DNA of 64,000 nt from Pseudomonadota bacterium (GCA_016195085.1 JACQAG010000022.1:207918-271917), one strand, 5' to 3'. Shown: positions 35,334-44,669, counted from the first letter of the stretch. The notes: a model not told the origin generated them from the letters alone. Translations and numbers: made by a program.

Positions 35334-36307
35334 CCAAAGTCTCCTGCGACGTAGCGGCCGAGGCGAACGGCCGTCTGCCCCCGATGCAACCGGCGCGAAG
35401 GCATGATCAGCACGCAGTTATCGTAGGGGCTGAGCACCGGGCGGTCGTCGTCGCGGGCGATCTCGGTGCCGGCCTTGGCGATCACTTCCATGCCGTGAAA
35501 CGCCGTGGCAAAGCGGAACGCATCGGTGGTCACGGTCACCGCCTGAGTCACCTCGATGACCCGTTGGCGCGCCGGTGCGCCGGGCTTGAGATGCTTTGCG
35601 AGGAAAGCAGCGGGCACCACATCGAGGTGCTTGAGGAACCGCAGCGTCGTCTCGATGGCGACCGCGGCCGATTCCGGCTCCCAATGCTGGCCGCACTCCA
35701 CCAGAAGGGCATTGCGCGGATCGGCCTCTCTGCCGAAGAACGCATAGTCCCGGAGCCGCTTGCCGGCGGCATGACCCTCATCGCAGACGACCGTCGCCGG
35801 ATAGCCCACGGCCTGGGCGAAGGCGCGACCCTTGGCCAGCGGCCCCGCCAGCATCAAAGGCGGGGTTCGATGCTGCATCGAGTGGATATCGAGCAGGTAG
35901 TCGATGCCATCGATGATCCGCCGGTATTGGCGCGCGCGCCGGAGCTCGACCGAGTTCCGGGTGCCGTCGAGGATGAGCTCCGACCAGACCCGGTTGATGT
36001 CCTCCTCCACGAAACGCGACGCGCTGGGCTTGGCCGGATCGAAGCGCTGATAGGCGGCGACGTTGAGGAATCCCAGGGTCAGCCTGCCGCGGGTCGGACG
36101 CACCGCTTCGCGCAGCAAAAGGTCGAGCGCAATCGCGCCGCACACCTCGTTGCCGTGGGTGATGGCGTTCACCATCACATGCGGACCCGGGCGGCCGCTG
36201 TCGAAGGTGCTGACATAGTCGACGCCGGTATTGCCCTGCTTGTAGGCAGAGAGGTCAGGGGCGGTGAGCTTCACGGGATATTCGTCGTCGGGCAGGGGCG
36301 CGGCCAT
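35330..36307 (-). CDS. Succinylglutamate desuccinylase/aspartoacylase family protein
   Basis: 325-residue zinc-dependent deacylase of the AstE/ASPA fold. THGNEVCG supplies the His and Glu zinc ligands and DIHSMQ the third His. A C-terminal beta domain follows. ATG 36307 is preceded by AAGG at good spacing; 36 bases of open frame upstream are unlikely to be translated. It is the first gene of the minus-strand cluster that ends at 31973. Family members hydrolyse N-acyl amino acids, fitting the other hydrolases of the cluster. Confidence 0.88.
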   Translation of the reverse strand: MAAPLPDDEYPVKLTAPDLSAYKQGNTGVDYVSTFDSGRPGPHVMVNAITHGNEVCGAIALDLLLREAVRPTRGRLTLGFLNVAAYQRFDPAKPSASRFVEEDINRVWSELILDGTRNSVELRRARQYRRIIDGIDYLLDIHSMQHRTPPLMLAGPLAKGRAFAQAVGYPATVVCDEGHAAGKRLRDYAFFGREADPRNALLVECGQHWEPESAAVAIETTLRFLKHLDVVPAAFLAKHLKPGAPARQRVIEVTQAVTVTTDAFRFATAFHGMEVIAKAGTEIARDDDRPVLSPYDNCVLIMPSRRLHRGQTAVRLGRYVAGDFG

Positions 36308-36401
36308 GGGACCTTGGCATGGAGTGTCGGAGGATCGTCGCAATAGTAAATGTGATGCGGCGCCGTCACACCCGCAAAATTGCGGTCTCGGGCTTTCTGG
36401 T

Positions 36402-36779
36402 CTACCCCCTCCCCCGCGTCAGCGGGGGAGGGCAGGGGTGGGGGCATTCCGCAGTGATGCGCTCCAATACACCCTCGATGTTTGCCAGCACCTCATTGTT
36501 CCAAAATCTTAGTACCCGCCAACCAACTTTCTCAAGAAATGCTGTACGGGCGTTCTCTCGAGGGCCCATCGCGTGTTGACCTCCGTCGATCTCGACGACC
36601 AGACCCATCTCTAGGCACGCGAAGTCCACGATGTAGGGCGGAACTGGATGCTGCCGGCGGAATCTGAGGCCGTGCAGCTGACGGAACCTGATGCGGCGCC
36701 AAAGAACACGCTCTGCTTCGGTCGGAGTTGTCCGCAGCGTCCGCGCGCGCGTCCTGGTCCGTGCGTTGATCCTGGCCAT
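36402..36779 (-). CDS. DUF559 family nuclease-like protein bracketed by palindromic repeats
   Basis: 125 residues of the DUF559 group, related to Vsr-type PD-(D/E)xK endonucleases. Typical features are RRIRFRQLHGLRFRRQHP, IVDFACLEMGLVVEIDGGQH and GWRVLRFWNNEV, with Asp and Glu of the nuclease core in VDF and VEIDG. The last 14 residues (PHPCPPPLTRGRG end) are encoded by a palindromic repeat, and an inverted copy of the same repeat lies just upstream of the gene. This suggests a small mobile unit of nuclease plus repeats. It is transcribed on the same strand as dcd, about 100 bp away. Confidence 0.85.
   Translation of the reverse strand: MARINARTRTRARTLRTTPTEAERVLWRRIRFRQLHGLRFRRQHPVPPYIVDFACLEMGLVVEIDGGQHAMGPRENARTAFLEKVGWRVLRFWNNEVLANIEGVLERITAECPHPCPPPLTRGRG
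36407..36445. repeat. GC-rich palindromic repeat, copy 1
   Basis: An 11-bp perfect stem (36407-36417 with 36422-36432, loop GTCA), followed by CA and GGGGTGGGGGC (36435-36445). It is the inverse of copy 2 and encodes the C-terminus of the DUF559 protein. Confidence 0.75.
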
Positions 36780-36811
36780 TTCGTCGGCATCTCATCTGGC
36801 GATGACGGCGG

Positions 36812-36850
36812 GCCCCCACCCCGACCCTCCCCCACACACGTGGGGGAGGG
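36812..36850. repeat. GC-rich palindromic repeat, copy 2 (inverted)
   Basis: GCCCCCACCCC (36812-36822), then GA and an 11-bp stem (36825-36835 with 36840-36850, loop ACAC). With copy 1 it forms terminal inverted repeats around the DUF559 gene, with the hairpins at the outer ends. Confidence 0.75.
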
Positions 36851-36880
36851 TGGTTGGAGCAGGTGGATTTTGCCCGTTTC

Positions 36881-38035
36881 CTAGCCGCGCTTGAACTGCT
36901 TGCCCAAGGTCAGGCCCTGGCGTTGGTAGGAGGAGCCGATGCCCTGGCCGTAGAGCTTGTCCGGCTTGGCGATCAAGCGCTCATAGACCAGCCGTCCGAT
37001 GATCTGGCCATCCTCAATGAGGAACGGCACCTCATGCGAGCGCACCTCGAGCACGGCGCGGGTGCCGGCGGCGCCGATCTCCGGATCGCCGAAGCCGGGA
37101 TCGAAGAACCCGGCATAGTGCACCCGGAACTCGCCCACCGAAGTATCGTAGGCGAGCATCTCGGCGGCGTAGGCGGTGGGGATGGTGATGCTTTCCTTGG
37201 ACGCCAAGATATAGAAGTCATGCGGGTCGAGGATGATGCCGCGGCCGGCGCGCGCCTGCATCGGCTCCCAGAAATCGAGCGGGTCGTAGAACTCGCGCTT
37301 GTCCACGTCGATGACGCCGGCATTCTTGCGGGCGCGGTAGCCGACGATCTGCGCCGGTCCGGCTCCATCGATATCGACCGAAAGGGCGATGCCGCCCTTG
37401 ATGTCGGCCATGCCCATCGGCGCATCGATGAGCGGTCTTTGCTCGTGCAGCTCGCGCATGGAGCTGTCGCTGGGCGTGGGCGAGCCGCGCTTGATCCTGA
37501 GCTGCATCAGCCGCGAACCGCGCCGGACCAGGATCGGAAACGCCCGCGGGCTCACCTCGGCGTAAAGCGGCCCCTCGTAGCGCTCGCGCACGCTATCGAA
37601 CTCCGTGCCGTAGTCGGTGATGAGCCGGGTGAACACATCGAGCCGGCCGGTGGAGCTCTTCGGGTTGGCGATGGCGGAGATGCGCTTGCGGAGGCTGAGA
37701 TGCTCCAAAAGCGGAATGATATAGACGCAGTCCCTTTCCAGGACGGCACCGCCGGTGAGGTCGAAGCGATGCAGCTCGAGCTGGTCCAGCTTCGCTTTCA
37801 CGGTGGCGGATCGGCCGGGAAGAAAGCTCGCCTTCACCCGGTAGGCCTGGGGGCCCAGCCGCAAATCCAGGCTCGCCGGCTGGATCTGCTCCTCGAGGAT
37901 GGGATCGGGCGCCTGCACCAGATGATTGGCGATCGCGTGCCGGAGGCTCTGCGAGGGCAGGATGCCGGTCGTGTGCTCCGCGGCCGGCGGTTCGTCTTGA
38001 GGCGCAAACAGGGGGGCGATGGCGGGCTCGCTCAT
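36881..38035 (-). CDS. dcd: 2'-deoxycytidine 5'-triphosphate deaminase, two-domain type
   Basis: 384 residues. This long form, with two dUTPase/dCTP-deaminase-fold halves, is typical of alphaproteobacteria. Seen are SLDLRLG in the first half, NPKSSTGRLDVFTRLI (the deaminase loop Ser-Ser-x-x-Arg) and, in the second half, HYAGFFDPGFG with AVLEVRSHEVPF. It converts dCTP to dUTP for thymidylate synthesis. ATG 38035 is taken, since the upstream 14 codons look non-coding. The C-terminal tail GSSYQRQGLTLG resembles the flexible lid over the nucleotide. It is unlinked in function to its neighbours. Confidence 0.9.
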   Translation of the reverse strand: MSEPAIAPLFAPQDEPPAAEHTTGILPSQSLRHAIANHLVQAPDPILEEQIQPASLDLRLGPQAYRVKASFLPGRSATVKAKLDQLELHRFDLTGGAVLERDCVYIIPLLEHLSLRKRISAIANPKSSTGRLDVFTRLITDYGTEFDSVRERYEGPLYAEVSPRAFPILVRRGSRLMQLRIKRGSPTPSDSSMRELHEQRPLIDAPMGMADIKGGIALSVDIDGAGPAQIVGYRARKNAGVIDVDKREFYDPLDFWEPMQARAGRGIILDPHDFYILASKESITIPTAYAAEMLAYDTSVGEFRVHYAGFFDPGFGDPEIGAAGTRAVLEVRSHEVPFLIEDGQIIGRLVYERLIAKPDKLYGQGIGSSYQRQGLTLGKQFKRG

Positions 38036-38259
38036 GGCCCTTGATTTAGCCCAACCGGCCGGGCGCGACACGCGCAAAGTTGCGGCCTCGACTTATCCAC
38101 AGTGAGCGGCGCCAACCGTCTGCCGGGGCGACATTGCCAGCCCCCCGGAAAGGCGCTATCAGAACCGGTAAATCCGGCGGTAACGGCCGGAAACGGCAAT
38201 ACAATGGCAAGGGAGCGTGCCCGCACGGGCGCGCTTGCCCTTGGGAACCGGGAGCTACC

Positions 38260-39828
38260 ATGAGGAAGCTGATTCGGGGCGCGGCGCTGGCCGTCGTCCT
38301 CTCGTTCTTCGCACCCACCATCCACGCCAGAGAGCTTGCGGTCGGGCTCGGCGCCTCGGTCACCTCGGCCGATCCGCATTTTCACGCGCTCAATCCCAAC
38401 GTGGCGCTGCACGACCACATCTTCGAATACCTCATCAACCAGGATGCCGAGCAGCGGCTGGTGCCGGCGCTGGCGACGTCATGGAAGGCGATCGACGCGA
38501 CGACGTGGGAGGTAAAGCTCCGCCAAGGAGTCAAGTTCCACGACGGCTCAACCTTCGATGCCGAGGATGTGCTGGCGACCTTGAAGCGCGTGCCCTGGGT
38601 TCCGAATAGCCCATCGGCCTTCACCATCTATACGAAGTCGATCGCCCAGACGATCGTCGTCGATCCCTACACCATCCGCTTCAAGACCGCTTCACCCTAT
38701 CCGTTGCTGCCGAACGACCTCAGCAACTTCTTCATCATCAACCGCAAATACGTCGAAGCCTCGACCGAGGACTTCAACCGCCTCAAGGCCACCATCGGCA
38801 CCGGCCCCTACAAGCTCGTTGAGTTCGTGCTCGGCGAACGCTACGTGCTCGAGCGCTTCGATGGCTACTGGGGCCCGGAGGAGCCGTGGGAGAAGGTGAC
38901 CTTCCGCCAGATCAACAGCGCGCCCTCCCGCGTGGCCGCCCTGCTCGCCGGCGACGTGCAGCTGATCGAGAATGTGCCGACCGCCGATATCGAGAGCCTG
39001 AAGAAGAATCCCGACATCGTGCTCTCCCAGGGCGTGTCCAACCGGGTGATCTACTTCCATATGGATCACCAGCGCCCGACCACGCCTTTTATCACCGACA
39101 AGCAAGGCAAGCCCCTGGACAAGAATCCCTTGCAGGATCTGCGCGTGCGCCAGGCCTTGTCGAAGGCGATCAACCGCAACGGCATCGTGGCGCGCGTCAT
39201 GGAAGGGGTGGCGATCCCGGCGGGACAGCTCCTGCCCGAGAGCTTCTTCGGCACCTCGCCCAACCTCAAGCCGATGGAGTTCGATCCCGAGGGGGCGAAG
39301 AAGCTTCTGGCCGAAGCCGGATACCCCAATGGCTTCCGCCTGACCTTGCACGCCTCCAACGACCGCTACATCAACGATAGCCGCATCGTGCAGACGGTGG
39401 CGCAGATGTACAGCCGTATCGGCATCGACGCCCAGGTCGAGGTCATGCCGTGGGCGACCTATGCCACCCGCGCCACCAACCGGGAATTCTCGGTGTTCCT
39501 GGTCGGCTGGGGCTCGGGTACCGGCGAGACCTCGGGCTCGCTGCGGGCGCTCTTGGCTTGCTGGGACCCGGCGCGCGGCATGGGTACGGCCAATCGCGGC
39601 CGCTATTGCAGCAAGGAGATGGACGGTCTTCTGGCGGACGCGCTCAGCACCATCGACGAGAAGAAGCGGGCGCAGATCTTGGCCAAAGCGTCCGAGATCG
39701 CCATGAACGACGTCGGCATCATCCCGCTGCATTACGAGGTCACGACCTGGGCCACCCGCAAGGGCCTCAAATACAATGCGCGGGTCGGCCAGGAGACCCT
39801 CGCCATGGAAGTCCGGCCGACGAAGTGA
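38260..39828 (+). CDS. ABC transporter substrate-binding protein, family 5
   Basis: 522-residue periplasmic binding protein. The signal peptide begins MRKLIRG and cleaves near IHARE. The mature start, VGLGASVTSADPHFHAL, and the internal FHDGSTFDAEDVLATLKRV and GTGPYKLVEF motifs mark SBP_bac_5. ATG 38260 is five bases after GGAG; upstream open frame to 38080 lacks any protein features. It is the first gene of a five-gene importer (binding protein, two permeases, two ATPases). A palindromic repeat fills the gap to the first permease gene. Confidence 0.93.
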   Translation: MRKLIRGAALAVVLSFFAPTIHARELAVGLGASVTSADPHFHALNPNVALHDHIFEYLINQDAEQRLVPALATSWKAIDATTWEVKLRQGVKFHDGSTFDAEDVLATLKRVPWVPNSPSAFTIYTKSIAQTIVVDPYTIRFKTASPYPLLPNDLSNFFIINRKYVEASTEDFNRLKATIGTGPYKLVEFVLGERYVLERFDGYWGPEEPWEKVTFRQINSAPSRVAALLAGDVQLIENVPTADIESLKKNPDIVLSQGVSNRVIYFHMDHQRPTTPFITDKQGKPLDKNPLQDLRVRQALSKAINRNGIVARVMEGVAIPAGQLLPESFFGTSPNLKPMEFDPEGAKKLLAEAGYPNGFRLTLHASNDRYINDSRIVQTVAQMYSRIGIDAQVEVMPWATYATRATNREFSVFLVGWGSGTGETSGSLRALLACWDPARGMGTANRGRYCSKEMDGLLADALSTIDEKKRAQILAKASEIAMNDVGIIPLHYEVTTWATRKGLKYNARVGQETLAMEVRPTK

Positions 39829-39849
39829 TCGTCGGGCGACCGCAGAAGT

Positions 39850-39920
39850 GCCCCCACCCTCCCGCTTCCGCGGGTCCCTCCCTCCCCCGCCATATGGCGG
39901 GGGAGGGCTGGGGTGGGGGC
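39850..39920. repeat. GC-rich palindromic repeat, copy 3, between importer genes
   Basis: GCCCCCACCCT on the left and GGGGTGGGGGC on the right flank a perfect 12-bp stem (39880-39891 with 39896-39907, loop ATAT). The same family as the repeats around the DUF559 gene. It sits between the binding-protein and permease genes, where a hairpin would favour high binding-protein mRNA levels. Confidence 0.75.
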
Positions 39921-39943
39921 TCGGCCGCAATTAGATACCAGTC

Positions 39944-40921
39944 ATGACCGTCTTCGTCATCCGGCGGCTGATGCAGAGCGTGGTCGTTCTGTTCATCATG
40001 TCGGTGGTGGTCTTCGTCGGCGTGTTCGCCATCGGCAATCCCGTCGATATCCTGATCTCGCCGCAAGCCGATCAGCTCGACCGCGAGCGGGCAATCCATG
40101 AGTTGGGCCTCGATCTGCCGCTCTGGGAGCAGTACCTGGTCTTTCTCTGGAACGCGCTCCACGGCAATCTCGGCCGCTCCTTTGCCATGAGCGAGCCGGC
40201 GCTCCGGCTCATCGTCGAGCGCCTGCCGGCGAGCCTGGAGCTGGCCTTGACCGCTTTTCTCCTGTCGCTCGTCGTGGGATTGCCCTTGGGCCTGTGGGCG
40301 GGTCTCAGGCCCAAGGCGGTCTCGTCGAAGACCATCATGGCCGGCTCGATCCTGGGCTTCAGCCTGCCAACCTTCTGGCAGGGCCTGGTGCTCATCATGG
40401 TGTTTGCGGTGATGCTGGGCTGGCTGCCCTCGACCGGCCGCGGCGAAGCGGTGGTCGTGCTCGGCATCCGCTCGAGCCTGTTCACGCTTGACGGCTGGTC
40501 GCACCTGGTCCTGCCGGCGCTCAATCTGGCGCTGGCCAACACCGCCTTGATCATCCGCTTGACCCGGGCGGGCGTGCGCGAGGCCGTCCACCAGGACTAT
40601 GTGCGCTTCGCTCGCGCCAAAGGCTTGCAACCCAGCCGGATCGTCTTCGTGCATGTGCTGAGAAATATCCTGATTCCGCTGGTGACCGTGCTCGGGCTCG
40701 AGCTCGGCGGGCTCATTGCCTTCGGCGTGGTGACGGAGACCATCTTCGCCTGGCCCGGCATGGGCAAGCTGCTCATCGATTCGATCTACCGCCTCGATCG
40801 GCCGGTGGTCGTGGCGTATCTCATGATGATCGTGTTCCTGTTCATCATCATCAATCTCGCGGTCGACATCCTTTATTCGATCATCGATCCAAGGGTGCGG
40901 CTGACGGACGTGAAATCGTGA
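39944..40921 (+). CDS. Peptide-type ABC transporter permease, DppB family
   Basis: 325 residues. N-terminal helix MTVFVIRRLMQS, then a first periplasmic loop with FAIGNPVDIL in the place of VPGDP, and the EAA loop DYVRFARAKGL followed by HVLRNILIPLV, which contacts the ATPase. About six membrane segments. It follows the binding-protein gene after a 115-bp gap filled by a palindromic repeat and overlaps the next permease gene by four bases (GTGA). Confidence 0.93.
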   Translation: MTVFVIRRLMQSVVVLFIMSVVVFVGVFAIGNPVDILISPQADQLDRERAIHELGLDLPLWEQYLVFLWNALHGNLGRSFAMSEPALRLIVERLPASLELALTAFLLSLVVGLPLGLWAGLRPKAVSSKTIMAGSILGFSLPTFWQGLVLIMVFAVMLGWLPSTGRGEAVVVLGIRSSLFTLDGWSHLVLPALNLALANTALIIRLTRAGVREAVHQDYVRFARAKGLQPSRIVFVHVLRNILIPLVTVLGLELGGLIAFGVVTETIFAWPGMGKLLIDSIYRLDRPVVVAYLMMIVFLFIIINLAVDILYSIIDPRVRLTDVKS

Positions 40922-41838
40922 GCGCACTCGGCGACGATCTGGCTGCGAGCGAAGGTCCCGGCATGGTGGAGACGCCGTTTCGGCGCTTCCTTTCCGAATT
41001 CCTCGAGAGCCCGGTCGCCGTCGGCGCGCTCATCGTGCTGGCCCTTCTCATCGCCGCCGCCTTCACCAGCCCCTGGATCGCGCCGCAGAACCCCTACGAT
41101 CTAACCAAGCTCGACATCTTGGACAGCCGGTTGCCGCCGGGCTCGGTCGGCGCCGACGGCCTCAGCTACATCCTCGGCACCGACGGCCAGGGCCGCGACA
41201 TGCTGAGCGCCATTCTCTACGGGCTCCGCATCAGCCTTTCGGTCGGCGTCATGTCGGGCCTGGCGGCTCTCGTCCTCGGCATGTCGGTGGGCCTGGCCGC
41301 TGCCTATTTCGGCGGCCGCGTCGACACGCTGGTCATGCGCGCGGTCGATCTGCAGCTGAGCTTTCCGGCGATCCTGATCGCGCTCATCCTGGTGGCCGTG
41401 CTCGGCAGCGGCACCGAGAAGATCATTTTGGCGCTCATCATCGTGCAATGGTCCTACTATGCCCGCACCGTGCGAGGCACCGCCTTGGTCGAGCGCCGCC
41501 GGGAATACATCGAGGCGGCGCATTGCTTGGCGCTGTCCAAGCCGCGCATCATCTTCCGCCACTTGCTGCCCAACTGCCTGCCGCCCTTGATCGTGGTCGG
41601 CACCGTCAATGTCGCCGGTGCGATCGCGCTGGAGGCGACCTTGTCCTTCCTCGGCATCGGCCTCCCCATCACCGAGCCGTCCTTGGGCCTGCTCATCGCC
41701 AATGGCTTCGAATATCTGCTCAGCGGCACCTATTGGATCAGCTTCTTTCCCGGCATCGCCTTGGTCATGACCATCGTCTCGATCAATCTCGTGGCCGATC
41801 ACCTCCGCGACATCCTCAATCCCAGGCTGAAGCGATGA
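40918..41838 (+). CDS. Peptide-type ABC transporter permease, DppC family
   Basis: 306 residues. An N-terminal cytoplasmic stretch with FRRFLSEFLESPVAV, a first helix, WIAPQNPYD, and the DppC hallmark LGTDGQGRDMLSAILYG. The EAA region carries YIEAAHCLALSKPRIIFRHLLPN. GTG start at 40918 inside the previous gene's stop; it overlaps the ATPase gene downstream by four bases. Part of the tightly coupled importer operon. Confidence 0.93.
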   Translation: MSALGDDLAASEGPGMVETPFRRFLSEFLESPVAVGALIVLALLIAAAFTSPWIAPQNPYDLTKLDILDSRLPPGSVGADGLSYILGTDGQGRDMLSAILYGLRISLSVGVMSGLAALVLGMSVGLAAAYFGGRVDTLVMRAVDLQLSFPAILIALILVAVLGSGTEKIILALIIVQWSYYARTVRGTALVERRREYIEAAHCLALSKPRIIFRHLLPNCLPPLIVVGTVNVAGAIALEATLSFLGIGLPITEPSLGLLIANGFEYLLSGTYWISFFPGIALVMTIVSINLVADHLRDILNPRLKR

Positions 41839-42815
41839 GTGCGGCCACGCTGGTGGTGGAAGGCCTGAAGACGCATTTCTTCACCCGGGCGGGCGTGGTG
41901 AAGGCCGTCGACGACGTGTCGTTCGCGGTCGACGCGGGCCGCATCTTGGGTCTGGTGGGCGAGTCCGGCTCCGGCAAGACCGTGACCGGCTTCTCCATCC
42001 TCGGCCTGGTGGATCCGCCGGGGCGCATCGTCGCCGGCCAAGTCCGTTTCAAGGGCGAAGAACTCGTCGGCTTGCCGGAGGAGCGCCTGCGCCGGCTCCG
42101 CGGCAATCGCATCGCCATGATCTTCCAAGATCCGATGATGACCTTGAACCCGGTGCTGCGCATCGACACGCAGATGATCGAGGCGGTCACGGCGCATGAG
42201 ACGGTGAGCGACAAGGCGGCGCGCGCCCGGGCTCTCGACGTTCTGGCGCGGGTCGGCATTCCCGCACCCGAGCAGCGCCTTGCCGCCTATCCTCACCAAT
42301 TTTCCGGCGGCATGCGCCAGCGCGTGGCGATCGCCATCGCCCTCATCAACGGGCCCGACCTCATCATCGCCGACGAGCCGACGACCGCGCTTGACGTCAC
42401 CATCCAGGGACAGATCCTCTACGAGGTGCAGAAGCTCGCCCGGGAAACCGGCACGGCGTTGGTGTGGATCACCCACGACCTCTCCGTCGTCGCCGGTCTC
42501 GCCGATGAAGTCTCGGTCATGTATGCCGGGCGCATCGTCGAGCGCGGCAGCGTGGATGAGATCCTGGACCGGCCGCTGCATCCCTATACGCGCGGGCTCA
42601 TCGACAGCGTGCCCAGCCGCAACCGCCGCGGCGAGCCCTTGCGGCAGATCCCGGGGATGACCCCGTCCCTGCTCAACCTCGAGCCGGGCTGTGCCTTCCG
42701 GACACGCTGCGCGCGCGCGGATGCGGCTTGCCTCATTGAGCCGCCGGAGAGCGAGGTCGCGGCCGGAAGGCAATTCCGCTGCTTCCACCCCCACCGCGAG
42801 GCGGCGCTGACGTGA
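41835..42815 (+). CDS. Peptide-type ABC transporter ATPase, DppD family
   Basis: 326 residues. Walker A GESGSGKT (about 43-50), Q-loop [12 protein letters not shown], signature FSGGMRQR, Walker [13 protein letters not shown], switch His in WITHDLS, and the C-terminal oligopeptide motif with [12 protein letters not shown]. It starts at ATG 41835 within the ATGA overlap with the DppC-type gene. The open frame extends left over the permease gene, but that part is not ABC sequence. It forms the ATPase pair with the next gene. Confidence 0.93.
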   Translation: MSAATLVVEGLKTHFFTRAGVVKAVDDVSFAVDAGRILGLVGESGSGKTVTGFSILGLVDPPGRIVAGQVRFKGEELVGLPEERLRRLRGNRIAMIFQDPMMTLNPVLRIDTQMIEAVTAHETVSDKAARARALDVLARVGIPAPEQRLAAYPHQFSGGMRQRVAIAIALINGPDLIIADEPTTALDVTIQGQILYEVQKLARETGTALVWITHDLSVVAGLADEVSVMYAGRIVERGSVDEILDRPLHPYTRGLIDSVPSRNRRGEPLRQIPGMTPSLLNLEPGCAFRTRCARADAACLIEPPESEVAAGRQFRCFHPHREAALT

Positions 42816-43807
42816 GCCCGCCGCTGATCGAGCTGGCCCAGATCAGCAAGCGCTTCGTGCGCCCGCTCGACGCGGCGGCGAAGCTCGCCCGCAGGTTGGG
42901 CGCCGAGGTCAGAGAAGAAGTCGTACATGCGGTCGACGGTGTCGACCTCGCGGTGATGGAAGGCGAGGTCGTCGGCCTCGTGGGCGAGTCCGGTTGCGGC
43001 AAGTCGACCTTGGGCCGCATCGCCGCCGGCATCTTGGCGCAGAGCGAAGGGATTGTTCGCTATCGCGGCGTCGACGTGGCGGGCCTCAAAGGGGCGGAGG
43101 CGAAACGCGCCACGCTCGCCGCGCAAATGATCTTCCAAGACCCCTTCGCCTCGCTCAACCCGAGAATGCGGGTGAGCGCCATCGTCGGCGAGGCGCCGCT
43201 GGTGCACGGCATCGCCGCCAGGCACGAGATCGACTCCTATGTCGATGACGTCATGCGCCGGGTCGGCCTCGATCCAGCCTATAAGCGCCGCTACCCGCAT
43301 CAATTCTCCGGCGGCCAGCGCCAGCGCATCGGCGTTGCCCGGGCGCTTGCGGTCAAGCCGGAGTTTCTGGTCTGCGACGAGGCGGTGGCCGCACTCGACG
43401 TCTCGATCCAGGCGCAGGTCCTGAACCTGTTCATGCAGCTCCGGCGCGAGCTCGACCTGACCTATCTCTTCATCAGCCATGATCTGGGCGTGGTCGAGCA
43501 TCTGAGCGACCGGGTGGTGATCATGTATTTGGGCCGCATCGTCGAAAGCGGGCCCGCCGAGGCGCTGTTCAAGGATCCGAACCACCCCTATACCGTGGCG
43601 CTCTTGGCGGAAGTGCCGCGGCTGGGGGCAAGGCGCCGCCACTTCGTGCCGGTCAAGGGCGAGATTCCTTCGCCCCTCGATCCGCCGCCCGGCTGCCACT
43701 TCCACCCGCGTTGCCCGCACGCGATGGAGCGCTGCCGCGTCGAGGTTCCGACGCTGATAGCAATCGCCCCCGGACGGCTATCGGCCTGCCATCTCAATGA
43801 TGGATGA
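42812..43807 (+). CDS. Peptide-type ABC transporter ATPase, DppF family, with altered Walker B context
   Basis: 331 residues. Walker [10 protein letters not shown]-loop [12 protein letters not shown], signature FSGGQRQR, and a C-terminal [12 protein letters not shown] cluster. After the Walker B the sequence reads [10 protein letters not shown] where DEPVSALD is usual: the catalytic Glu is kept but Pro and Ser are both Ala. An extra insertion ([19 protein letters not shown], about 14-32) precedes the first strand, as in OppF-like proteins. GTG 42812 overlaps the DppD-type stop by four bases. It is the last gene of the operon. Confidence 0.92.
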   Translation: MSPPLIELAQISKRFVRPLDAAAKLARRLGAEVREEVVHAVDGVDLAVMEGEVVGLVGESGCGKSTLGRIAAGILAQSEGIVRYRGVDVAGLKGAEAKRATLAAQMIFQDPFASLNPRMRVSAIVGEAPLVHGIAARHEIDSYVDDVMRRVGLDPAYKRRYPHQFSGGQRQRIGVARALAVKPEFLVCDEAVAALDVSIQAQVLNLFMQLRRELDLTYLFISHDLGVVEHLSDRVVIMYLGRIVESGPAEALFKDPNHPYTVALLAEVPRLGARRRHFVPVKGEIPSPLDPPPGCHFHPRCPHAMERCRVEVPTLIAIAPGRLSACHLNDG

Positions 43808-43862
43808 GGGTTCTGGGGGCCCGAAGTCACGAAGCCGCGATGCGACGGACAGCCTGACTTGT

Positions 43863-44669
43863 CTATCGCGGAACGACTCCTCGCACGGCCCAGGCACTTG
43901 CCGCATAGGAACGCGGGCCATCGGCTTCGCCATCCAGATAGGCGCGTCGCACATGTTCCTTCAGAGTCACCCTCGGCTCCGTGTCGAGGCCCGCAACGTA
44001 CTCTGCTGCAGGGCCTTGGCCGCCGACATAGGGACCCCAGTAGTCCTCGAAACAGGAGAACTCCATTCTGATGCTCAGCAATGTCTGACTGATCTCCTGT
44101 AATCCCGCTCTGCTCCACGCGGCTTCAAGTTCGCCCGGACGGGACATCGGACGCGTGCATTGGCGCGCACGAAACGCATCCGCTCGCGCATCGATCGCGG
44201 CGGCGGTGTCAGAGAACATTCGATGCGCCACCACGCCACCTCTGGCATCCCAGACGGCGGCGGCTACGATTGCGCCTGGGCGACCCACACGCCGCATTTC
44301 CGAAATTGCACGATCCGTCTGCGGAACGAAGTGCAGCATCAGGAGCGAGAGCACACGATCGAAGCTCGCCTCGGGAAACGGCAATGCGCATGCGTCCCCA
44401 ACCTGAAAGTCGACCCGGGTATCGGTATTTTGTCGACGCGCATACTCGACATAGACCGGAGAAAAATCGACCCCACGGATTTGTCTAGCGGTCGTTCTTT
44501 GCGCCAGCGTTCGTGCGAGGCTTCCCGTGCCGCAGCCAAGATCGAGAACCACATCGCCGACGGCGACATCGGCGAATTCAACGAAGCGCTCCGCCAGTCG
44601 GCGACTCCAGCGACCCATCTGCAGCTCATAGGCGTCGCCATCCGTGGCCTTAAACTCCGAGGATTGCAT
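43863..44669 (-). CDS. Class I SAM-dependent methyltransferase (Methyltransf_11 type)
   Basis: 268 residues. Motif I is LDLGCGTGSLART (about 42-54), acidic residue at GVDFS, motif II-like VGDACALPFPEASFD and a LLMLHFVPQ helix region, all as in small-molecule methylases of the UbiE/Methyltransf_11 type. The C-terminal third (MSRPGELEAAWSRAGLQ) is the variable substrate lid. It stands alone on the minus strand, 57 bp after the flavoprotein gene, and converges on the importer operon. Substrate unknown. Confidence 0.87.
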   Translation of the reverse strand: MQSSEFKATDGDAYELQMGRWSRRLAERFVEFADVAVGDVVLDLGCGTGSLARTLAQRTTARQIRGVDFSPVYVEYARRQNTDTRVDFQVGDACALPFPEASFDRVLSLLMLHFVPQTDRAISEMRRVGRPGAIVAAAVWDARGGVVAHRMFSDTAAAIDARADAFRARQCTRPMSRPGELEAAWSRAGLQEISQTLLSIRMEFSCFEDYWGPYVGGQGPAAEYVAGLDTEPRVTLKEHVRRAYLDGEADGPRSYAASAWAVRGVVPR

